Shown: piece after piece, positions 1 through 5,696 of the stretch
Layout of the letters: each line of letters opens with the position of its first letter
Numbering within the stretch: the stretch's first letter is position 1
Assembly (NCBI RefSeq): GCF_938029485.1
Contig: NZ_CALHGC010000161.1
Location: 1-11,018, forward strand
DNA: 11,018 bases
Direction of reading: 5' to 3'
DNA from: an uncultured Treponema sp.
GTDB lineage: Bacteria; Spirochaetota; Spirochaetia; Treponematales; Treponemataceae
Notes under the pieces: generated by a model
What the model was told of the DNA's origin: nothing
What the model saw: only the letters and a program-made list of their open reading frames with translations
The model's database searches: none
Translations under genes and position numbers: made by a program

Positions 1-1022
1 TTTTGGAGGCAGCAAGAAAGATACGGGAGTATCGGCGGCGGCGCGAAAAGAAACAGCGGCAGCTCGGCATACGGGCATATTCCGATTTACGGAAGCTCGG
101 AAAACGGCTCGCTATTCCCCGTGAACGGCAGAAGCTGGAAGAAGAACTCGGTATGACGGCAAACGATATCCGCGATATATATACGCATATTCAAACGCTG
201 ATTCGTAAAGTACGGAAAATCGAATATGATTTTGAAGCGCCGACCGAAGATATTATCGCACTTGCAAAAGAAATCCGCCACGGCCATGCGATGCTGAAAA
301 AAGCAAAAGATAAACTGATTAACGCGAACCTGCGCTTGGTCGTGTCGATTGCAAAGAAGTATACCAATAGAGGATTACATTTCTTCGATCTGGTTCAAGA
401 AGGTAATATCGGTTTAATAAAGGCTGTCGAGAAATTTGAATACCGCAAAGGATATAAATTTTCAACGTATGCGACATGGTGGATACGCCAAGCGATAACG
501 CGATCTATCTCCGATCAGGCGCGGACAATCCGCGTGCCGGTACACATGATCGAACAAATCAACAAAGTAACCCGCGAATCGCGGCAGCTGATGCAGAAGT
601 TCGGCAGGGAGCCTACCGATGAAGAGATTGCCGCTCAGCTTGGATGGAATGTCGAGCGGGTTAAGCAGGTTAAGAATGTCGCGCGTGAACCTATTTCGCT
701 TGAAACGCCGATAGGAGAGGAAGAAGATTCTTCACTCGGCGACTTTATCGAAGATAAGGATGTCGAAAATCCGTCGAATCTGACGGAGTATATCCTCTTG
801 CAGGAGCAGCTGCGCGGCGTATTGTCGTGCCTGCCGTTGCGGGAACAGGAAGTGCTCAAGATGCGGTTCGGACTGGATGAAGGCTACGCACTGACGCTGG
901 AAGAGGTCGGTTTGTACTTTAATGTTACACGTGAGCGTATCCGCCAAATTGAAGCGAAAGCATTACGCAGGCTGCGGCATCCTAAACAAAGCTGCAAATT
1001 AAAGGATTATTTGGATACATAG
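1..1022 (+). CDS. rpoD: Housekeeping RNA polymerase sigma factor (sigma-70/RpoD), C-terminal part; 5' end outside window
   Basis: Primary sigma factor: it binds core RNA polymerase and recognises -10 and -35 promoter elements. About 339 C-terminal residues are present. Counting from the TTG at 3-5, region 2 spans about residues 94-180 and contains NANLRLVVSIAKKY, the core-binding DLVQEGNIGLIKAVEKF and the -10-recognising YATWWIRQAI. Region 3 spans about 183-260, with GREPTDEEIAAQLG. Region 4 spans about 262-325, with the -35 helix-turn-helix TLEEVGLYFNVTRERIRQIE. Group 1 sigma factors of this type are usually around 600 residues in spirochetes (recalled), so I treat the TTG at position 3 as an internal codon and the gene as truncated by the window edge. 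The zinc-ribbon gene follows after 29 nt. Identification as the primary rather than an alternative sigma factor rests on the complete, canonical regions 2.3-2.4 and 4.2. Confidence 0.96.
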   Translation, partial: LEAARKIREYRRRREKKQRQLGIRAYSDLRKLGKRLAIPRERQKLEEELGMTANDIRDIYTHIQTLIRKVRKIEYDFEAPTEDIIALAKEIRHGHAMLKKAKDKLINANLRLVVSIAKKYTNRGLHFFDLVQEGNIGLIKAVEKFEYRKGYKFSTYATWWIRQAITRSISDQARTIRVPVHMIEQINKVTRESRQLMQKFGREPTDEEIAAQLGWNVERVKQVKNVAREPISLETPIGEEEDSSLGDFIEDKDVENPSNLTEYILLQEQLRGVLSCLPLREQEVLKMRFGLDEGYALTLEEVGLYFNVTRERIRQIEAKALRRLRHPKQSCKLKDYLDT

Positions 1023-1051
1023 GGAATATTGATATAGGGGAGTGAGAGACG

Positions 1052-1870
1052 ATGGTTACAGCGGAGATTTTTGATAAACTGCGTGAATTACAGAATATTC
1101 TTGCACGGAAAAATCAGCTTGATAGTGAAATTTTAGAGGCGCCTCAACTGTTGGTAAAACAGGAAGAACTGTTAGCGCGGTATAAAACCAATTATATTAA
1201 GAAGAATGCCGATGATGAAGCGATACGGCAAACTATTGGAGCGTTGAAGGCGGAGTTGTTTGAAACCGAGCAGAAACGGGAACACGCCGAAAAAGGGATG
1301 GACGGCATTACTACTCAGCGGGAATACGATGCGCTCGATCGGGAGATTCAGGATGCTACCAAAAAAGAAGCCGAGCTTCGCAAAGAAATCCTTAAAAACG
1401 AAGCAAATCATAAACGGCTTGACGAAGAGATTAAAAACGAAGAGGCGCTGATTAAGCAGCAGGAACAAGACCTTGACGAGCGGAAGGCAATGATCGAAAA
1501 AGAAATTGCCGACAAGAAAAATGAACTTGCCGAACTTGCCGAAGGCGAGCAGCGGATTGCCCCCGATCTTGACAGCGACACATTGTTTAAGTTCGATCGT
1601 ATTATCAAAAATAAGCAAGGTATCGGTATCGTTCCCGTTCAAGGCAATGTGTGTATGGGCTGTCACATGATCCTATCAGCTCAATTTGCGATTGAGGTAC
1701 GGGAAGGGAAAAACATTATGTACTGCCCCTATTGCAGCAGAATCCTGTATTATCAGGAAAGCGGGCAGCATTCCGCCGAAAATATGATTTTTGACGATAT
1801 GGATATGGGCAGCTTAGCCGATTTGGATGATTCACCCGACTATGACGAATCCGAAAGCGGTGAAGATTGA
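1052..1870 (+). CDS. Coiled-coil protein with C-terminal zinc ribbon (HP0958/CT398, DUF164 family)
   Basis: A 272-residue cytoplasmic protein. Residues 1 to about 170 are almost entirely charged heptad-like helix (rich in E, K, Q and L), predicting a long antiparallel coiled coil. Residues 201-228 form a zinc ribbon with C201-x2-C204 and C225-x2-C228. Residues 247-272 are a strongly acidic tail, unlikely to fold. This is the architecture of the DUF164/zf-RING_7 family. Its studied members, Helicobacter HP0958 (FlgZ) and Chlamydia CT398, bind sigma-54, and HP0958 also affects flagellin mRNA (recalled from the literature). The molecular role in spirochetes is not shown by the sequence; a link to transcription or RNA is an inference helped by the adjacent sigma-70 gene. 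The ATG at 1052 follows a purine-rich AGGGGAGTGAGAG ribosome-binding stretch. RNase P RNA begins only 12 nt after the stop. Confidence 0.85.
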   Translation: MVTAEIFDKLRELQNILARKNQLDSEILEAPQLLVKQEELLARYKTNYIKKNADDEAIRQTIGALKAELFETEQKREHAEKGMDGITTQREYDALDREIQDATKKEAELRKEILKNEANHKRLDEEIKNEEALIKQQEQDLDERKAMIEKEIADKKNELAELAEGEQRIAPDLDSDTLFKFDRIIKNKQGIGIVPVQGNVCMGCHMILSAQFAIEVREGKNIMYCPYCSRILYYQESGQHSAENMIFDDMDMGSLADLDDSPDYDESESGED

Positions 1871-1882
1871 TAGAGCAATAAG

Positions 1883-2226
1883 ATAGAGAGCCGGTAACCG
1901 CCGTGTAGTATACGGAGGAAAGTCCGGACTCCTTCGGATATGATGCCGGCTAACGGCCGGGCGCTTGCATTGTAAAATGCAGGCGACAGACAGCACAACA
2001 GAAAATGAACCGCCGGTAAAACGGTAAGGGTGAAAAGGCGGGGTAAGAGCCCACCGCGCTTTCCGGTAACGGGGCGGCAGTGCAAGCCTCATCAGGAGCA
2101 AGATTGAATAGTAAAGGATATCCGATCCTCTATTTACGGGTTGATTGCGGAAATTGCTGCAGCAATGCAGCAATAAGATAGATGGTTACCCTGTTCGCAG
2201 ACAGAATCCGGCTTATGGCTCTCTAT
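1883..2226 (+). ncRNA. rnpB: RNase P RNA (M1 RNA), bacterial type A, compact form
   Basis: Catalytic RNA that matures tRNA 5' ends together with the RnpA protein. It has the universal 5' block GAGGAAAGTCCGGACTCC around 1916-1933, the P15 substrate-binding loop GGGTAAGAGCCCACCG at 2041-2056, and the 3' block ACAGAATCCGGCTTAT at 2201-2216. The ends pair perfectly: P1 is 1883-1892 with 2217-2226 (ATAGAGAGCC with GGCTCTCTAT), and P2 is 1893-1899 with 2184-2190 (GGTAACC with GGTTACC). P3 is a tiny hairpin at 1901-1915. A hairpin with a GTAA loop at 1963-1984 is probably P9. P12 is only CCG/CGG at 2013-2024. P16/P17 lies at 2111-2137 and P18 at 2154-2173. At about 344 nt it is a little shorter than the E. 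coli RNA, mainly through P3 and P12. I see no convincing promoter in the 12-nt gap upstream, so a promoter inside the previous gene or processing from a longer transcript is likely. The exact ends are inferred from the P1 pairing. Confidence 0.95.
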
Positions 2227-2237
2227 TTTTTATTTTT
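2217..2237 (+). terminator. Possible rnpB terminator: P1 3' strand followed by T-rich run
   Basis: The 3' strand of the closing P1 helix (2217-2226) is followed directly by T6-A-T5 (2226-2237). A GC-containing pairing strand ending flush with a U-tract resembles an intrinsic terminator, but its partner lies about 325 nt upstream, not in a local hairpin. I find no strong local stem between 2190 and 2225. Termination here is therefore plausible, not shown. Confidence 0.35.
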
Positions 2238-2248
2238 ATAGAAGGGTA

Positions 2249-2289
2249 TCTCTAAAAGGGGGTTCTCTAAAAAATCTCGGTTTTGAAGG
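2249..2289. repeat. Degenerate intergenic repeat (TCTCTAAAA units and CTCGG-TTTT motif)
   Basis: TCTCTAAAA occurs at 2249-2257 and again at 2264-2272. The second copy runs on into AAAATCTCGGTTTTGAAGG. The same A-run / CTCGG / T-run order recurs at 9621-9648, between the ComFB-domain gene and adk, and a better-paired relative lies at 10349-10381 after adk. The rest of this 108-nt spacer (2227-2334) holds a T-rich run and the ribosome-binding site of the next gene. I could not find a promoter there with good spacing. Confidence 0.4.
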
Positions 2290-2334
2290 ATAGCCGAAAA
2301 ATATTCCGTTTTAAAGGGTCGTAGTTAGGAACGT

Positions 2335-3270
2335 ATGAAATCGAGGCAGTACGTCAAAGTTCAGCATTCTTCCAAAACGCATATTGTAAGATATGCCCTT
2401 CTTTTTTTGTGCGTTGCGCTTATCGTTGCAGGTGCGCTGTTCTTTTTCGCTATCTATCGGGCGCGTTATTTCCGGTTGCCTTCGCTGAACTCAGTGTACG
2501 GCGATTGGGAAAATAAAGATTATGCGGAAGTGTATGAAAAAACCGCTCAAATCTTAGAGAAACGCCCGATGGACGGAACCGCGCTTGCGCTGCACGGCTT
2601 TGCCGCCTATTACCTTTTTGCCGAGCAGACCGACTTATCCGTCGGAGCCGATTATCTTACGGCAGCAGTCGTGCATTTACGCCGCGCACTGTATCTGACT
2701 AAAGATAAAGATATTCCTAAGATTGCGTATGTGCTCGGTAAGGCGTATTATCAACAAGGCTATTACTATGCCGATCTCGCGGTGAAGTATTTGGATGAGG
2801 CATATACCGGCGGTATCGAGGCGGCTGATTTATCGGAATTCCGCGGTATGGCCGCCTCTTTATTAGGCGATACGGGTAAAGCGATAGAGGCATTTACACA
2901 AGCCCTTGCAGCGAATCCTTCCGATTTTGTGCTGTATGCCGTGGCGGAAAACTATAAAAAGAAGGGTGATATACAAAATGCAAAGCTCTATTTCTTTGAA
3001 ACAATTAAGAAAACCGGCGATGCCGTACTGGAAATACGATGCCGAAATCAACTCGGTCTGCTCCTTTTAGATGAAAATAAACCGGAAGAGGCTTTGGAAC
3101 AATTTAATGCAGTGCTTGAAAAAAATGTAAATTCTGCAGATGCGCATTACGGAATCGGATTGGTGTATGAAATGCGGGGGGATATGATTAAGGCGCGGTA
3201 TGAATGGCGCTATGCGATACGGCTTAATCCCATACATGCGGAGACGCGTGCAAAATTGAATATAAACTAA
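2335..3270 (+). CDS. Membrane-anchored TPR-repeat protein heading the mre operon
   Basis: A 311-residue protein of no assigned name. A basic N-terminus (K2, R4, K8, K14, R19) precedes one membrane segment at about residues 20-41 (ALLFLCVALIVAGALFFFAI). By the positive-inside rule the rest should lie in the periplasm, though the arginines just after the segment (R42, R44, R47) weaken this. The soluble part is helical. At least four tetratricopeptide repeats are visible, at about 164-197, 198-231, 233-266 and 268-301, with typical A/G/Y/A/P spacing, for example GDTGKAIEAFTQALAANPSD and EEALEQFNAVLEK. An earlier segment (about 70-160) may hold further degenerate repeats. TPRs bind protein partners, so a scaffold role for the elongasome is a reasonable inference from its place 20 nt before mreB, but nothing in the sequence proves it. 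The ATG at 2335 follows a TTAGGA ribosome-binding site. Confidence 0.85.
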   Translation: MKSRQYVKVQHSSKTHIVRYALLFLCVALIVAGALFFFAIYRARYFRLPSLNSVYGDWENKDYAEVYEKTAQILEKRPMDGTALALHGFAAYYLFAEQTDLSVGADYLTAAVVHLRRALYLTKDKDIPKIAYVLGKAYYQQGYYYADLAVKYLDEAYTGGIEAADLSEFRGMAASLLGDTGKAIEAFTQALAANPSDFVLYAVAENYKKKGDIQNAKLYFFETIKKTGDAVLEIRCRNQLGLLLLDENKPEEALEQFNAVLEKNVNSADAHYGIGLVYEMRGDMIKARYEWRYAIRLNPIHAETRAKLNIN

Positions 3271-3290
3271 ACAGGAGGAACGTAGGGGGT

Positions 3291-4325
3291 ATGGGCTTTT
3301 TTAAAAGATTTTCTGCCGATATAGGCATCGATTTGGGTACTTGTAATACTATTATCTATATAAAAGGGAAGGGGATCGTCGTGAACGAACCTTCGGTTGT
3401 TGCCGTAGAACGCGGGACAAAATCGGTTGTGGCGGTCGGCGCCGACGCTAAACGGATGCTGTGGAGAACCCCGGGCAACATCATCGCCATACGGCCTCTG
3501 AAGGACGGCGTTATTGCGGATAAAGATACGACGGAAAAGATGATCCGGTACTTTATTTCTAAGATTTTGCCGCGCCACAGGCTCATTAAGCCGCGGATGG
3601 TTATCGGAATTCCGAGCTGTATCACCGATGTGGAAAGCAGCGCCGTACACGAAAGCGCGTTAAAAGCGGGTGCCGGTAGTGTCGAAGTGCTTGAGGAATC
3701 GCTTGCGGCGGCGATCGGCGCCAATATTCCGATTACCGAACCTGCCGGTAATATGGTATGTGATATCGGCGGCGGTACAACGGAAGTATCGGTTATTTCG
3801 CTGCTCGGTATGGTCGTTACCAATGCCATCCGTGTCGGCGGCGATGAATTCGATCAGGCTATCATTAAACATATCCGATCCGTGCATAACCTCATCATCG
3901 GTGAACAGACTGCCGAGCGCCTTAAAATTGAAATCGGTAATGCATTCCCTGAGAAAAATATGGAACGGGTGGAAATTAAGGGTACCGATGCTATCACGGG
4001 GCTTCCCCGCCGCCTCGAAATCGATTCCGTGGAGGTGCGCGAGGCGCTTCGGGAACCCATTACCCAGATTGTAGAAGAGATAAAAACGACACTCGCCCAA
4101 ACGCCGCCGGAATTGGCTGCCGATATCGTAGAGCGGGGGATCGTTATGACCGGCGGAGGTGCTCTGTTGAAAGGCTTACCGAAGCTCATTTCCAAGGAAA
4201 CGCACGTTCCGGTTATTCTTGCCGAGAATCCCATGAACTGCGTGGCGATCGGTGCAGGTTTATACTATGATGTGTATAAGGATATGTCGGGTAACCGCAG
4301 CCTCTACGAGAGTTTGAACCGCTAA
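3291..4325 (+). CDS. mreB: Rod-shape-determining actin-like protein MreB
   Basis: Bacterial actin that polymerises with ATP on the inner face of the membrane and guides side-wall synthesis. The length of 344 residues is normal for the family. The ATPase motifs are present: phosphate-1 loop GIDLGTCNT at 12-20, phosphate-2 DIGGGTTEVSVIS at 158-170, the connecting RVGGDEFD at 181-188, TAERLKIEIGN at 207-217, and the adenosine-binding TGGGALLKGL at 287-296. The N-terminal MGFFKRF is short and amphipathic, which fits direct membrane binding. One oddity is that the usual EEP-MAAAIG stretch reads EES-LAAAIG at 135-143. A good AGGAGG Shine-Dalgarno at 3273-3278 and a second G-rich run, AGGGGG, at 3284-3289 precede the ATG. 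mreC starts 4 nt after the stop. Confidence 0.98.
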   Translation: MGFFKRFSADIGIDLGTCNTIIYIKGKGIVVNEPSVVAVERGTKSVVAVGADAKRMLWRTPGNIIAIRPLKDGVIADKDTTEKMIRYFISKILPRHRLIKPRMVIGIPSCITDVESSAVHESALKAGAGSVEVLEESLAAAIGANIPITEPAGNMVCDIGGGTTEVSVISLLGMVVTNAIRVGGDEFDQAIIKHIRSVHNLIIGEQTAERLKIEIGNAFPEKNMERVEIKGTDAITGLPRRLEIDSVEVREALREPITQIVEEIKTTLAQTPPELAADIVERGIVMTGGGALLKGLPKLISKETHVPVILAENPMNCVAIGAGLYYDVYKDMSGNRSLYESLNR

Positions 4326-4329
4326 TACA

Positions 4330-5193
4330 ATGAAAAGGAAATTTTCATTTAAAATAAAATTCGATATCTTTTTGCTGACTTTGTTGCTTATCATATCTTC
4401 CGTTTTGCTGATATTCTCCGGCGGCCGGTTTATCGTCGATTTTAAGTCGGTCGGCTTTTCGGTTGCGTCCGGTACGGAAAATGCCGTACATTCGATGTCG
4501 GTATTTGTGACTGATACGGTATCCGCAGTGCGGGAACTTGCCGACCTGCGTTCAAAATATATGGCTTTAAGCGAAAAACTCAAAGATTATGAACTTTTGC
4601 AGCGCTCAAATGCCGACATACGCCGTGAAAATAGAGAGTTAAAGGAACTGCTCGGTTTCGCGGATACCATTGCGTATAAAAATATTCCGGCACAGATTAC
4701 CGGATTTGATCCCGATAACCTGTATTCCGGTATTATCATTAATCGCGGTACAAAACACGGTGTGCGTAAAAATATGCCGGTACTGGCGTTTCAAGGCAGC
4801 AACGTCGGCTTGGTCGGCAAAATAGTGCAAACCGGCCGAGACAGCAGCATGATTATCCCGATATATGATTATCAATGCTATGTTGCAGCCTCCGTGCAAA
4901 CGACAAAGCCCCGGGGCTTGGTCAACGGACAAGGAGCCGCAGACCTTCCGCTTATTATGCAGTATGTACAAAAGCGGGCAAAGGATGAAATCGGTATCGG
5001 CGACAGAATCCTTGCATCGGGGGAAAATAATTTATTCCCTAAAGACAGCCCCATCGGCATTATAACCGGCATTAAAGTACATGATTATGAAACCTATCTT
5101 GAATTAACGGTACAGCCGATTATCGATTTTTCCCGGCTCGATTATGTATTCGTGCTGGATTTATCGGGCGCCCAAGAGGGGACAATACAGTGA
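4330..5193 (+). CDS. mreC: Rod-shape-determining protein MreC
   Basis: Bitopic elongasome scaffold, 287 residues, the usual length. A short basic cytoplasmic start (MKRKFSFKIK) leads into one membrane helix at about 11-31. A coiled coil at about 68-105 (VRELADLRSKYMALSEKLKD and RRENRELKELLGF) mediates dimerisation. The periplasmic beta-rich domain at about 112-278 carries family motifs such as INRGTKHGVRKNMPVL, GLVGKI, ASGENNLFPKDSPIG and FSRLDYVFVL. In known systems this domain contacts and activates PBP2 (established for other bacteria). No clear Shine-Dalgarno is seen before the ATG at 4330, which lies 4 nt after mreB, so translation is probably coupled. The end overlaps mreD by 4 nt. Confidence 0.96.
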   Translation: MKRKFSFKIKFDIFLLTLLLIISSVLLIFSGGRFIVDFKSVGFSVASGTENAVHSMSVFVTDTVSAVRELADLRSKYMALSEKLKDYELLQRSNADIRRENRELKELLGFADTIAYKNIPAQITGFDPDNLYSGIIINRGTKHGVRKNMPVLAFQGSNVGLVGKIVQTGRDSSMIIPIYDYQCYVAASVQTTKPRGLVNGQGAADLPLIMQYVQKRAKDEIGIGDRILASGENNLFPKDSPIGIITGIKVHDYETYLELTVQPIIDFSRLDYVFVLDLSGAQEGTIQ

Positions 5194-5690
5194 GGAAAGT
5201 TATTCTATGGGCGGTTGCAGCAGCCTTTTTACTCGGCGTATTTGAAACAGCTATTTTATCTCATATCCGTTTTTTGCCTGCGCTGCCCGATTTGATTTTA
5301 ATCCTTGTAGTGTATATAGCCCTGCATAACGGAACTGTTGCCGGTATTACGGCAGGTTTTTGTTCCGGGTTTATTTTTGATTTCCTTTCGCTGGCGCCGA
5401 TGGGACTCCATTCTTTTGTGTTTACCGCGCTCGGATTTCTTTATGGTCTGTTGTACGGGAAATATAATGTGCGTCGCTTCTTTTTTCCGCTCATACTCGG
5501 CCTTTCCGCAACATTGTTTAAGGCCGGAATCCTTTTGTTATTACATGTATTGTTCGGACAAAGTATTCAGATTTATAACTTGCTCGCAGTCGCGTTTTGG
5601 ATTGAAGTTGCAGAGAATGCACTCTGTGCGCCGCTGCTGTTTATGCTGTTGGGGTTATTTCCGAATGCTTTTGCAATAAGGGAGCTGTGA
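5190..5690 (+). CDS. mreD: Rod-shape-determining membrane protein MreD
   Basis: A 166-residue integral membrane protein of the elongasome, normal length. It is almost wholly hydrophobic, with about five or six membrane segments (roughly 4-24, 33-50, 52-66, 73-90, 97-123 and 130-157). The two MreD signatures are clear: LPDLILILVVYIA near residue 32, and AGFCSGFIFDFLSLAPMGLH at 55-74. It starts with GTG at 5190, overlapping the mreC stop as GTGA, and has a purine-rich AGAGGGGA ribosome-binding stretch at about 5175-5182. The start is set by this overlap and by the basic MRK before the first membrane segment. PBP2 begins 6 nt after its stop. Confidence 0.94.
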   Translation: MRKVILWAVAAAFLLGVFETAILSHIRFLPALPDLILILVVYIALHNGTVAGITAGFCSGFIFDFLSLAPMGLHSFVFTALGFLYGLLYGKYNVRRFFFPLILGLSATLFKAGILLLLHVLFGQSIQIYNLLAVAFWIEVAENALCAPLLFMLLGLFPNAFAIREL

Positions 5691-5696
5691 GTCTCT

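Noticed and set aside
3..5. TTG as the start codon of the sigma factor
   Set aside because: The frame is open to the window edge, and a 339-residue product would lack the N-terminal part of a group 1 sigma factor. It is far more likely to be an internal leucine codon.
1172..1666. 164-residue minus-strand open frame opposite the zinc-ribbon gene
   Set aside because: It is the antisense shadow of a long coiled-coil gene rich in E and K codons, which gives F/L/I-rich open frames on the other strand. It has no recognisable family and no ribosome-binding site that I can see.
1832..2173. Minus-strand frames of 113 and 81 residues over 1832-2173
   Set aside because: They lie across the RNase P RNA, whose structure explains the sequence fully. 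They show no protein-family features.
2283..2315. Promoter for the mre operon (TTGAAG with a TTTTAA-like -10)
   Set aside because: The spacing between the two elements is over 20 bp and the -10 match is poor. Nothing better was found in the spacer.
3356..4234. Several minus-strand open frames of 126-157 residues opposite mreB
   Set aside because: They overlap one another and a clearly conserved mreB, and their translations are low-complexity S/P/T- or I-rich with no family likeness.
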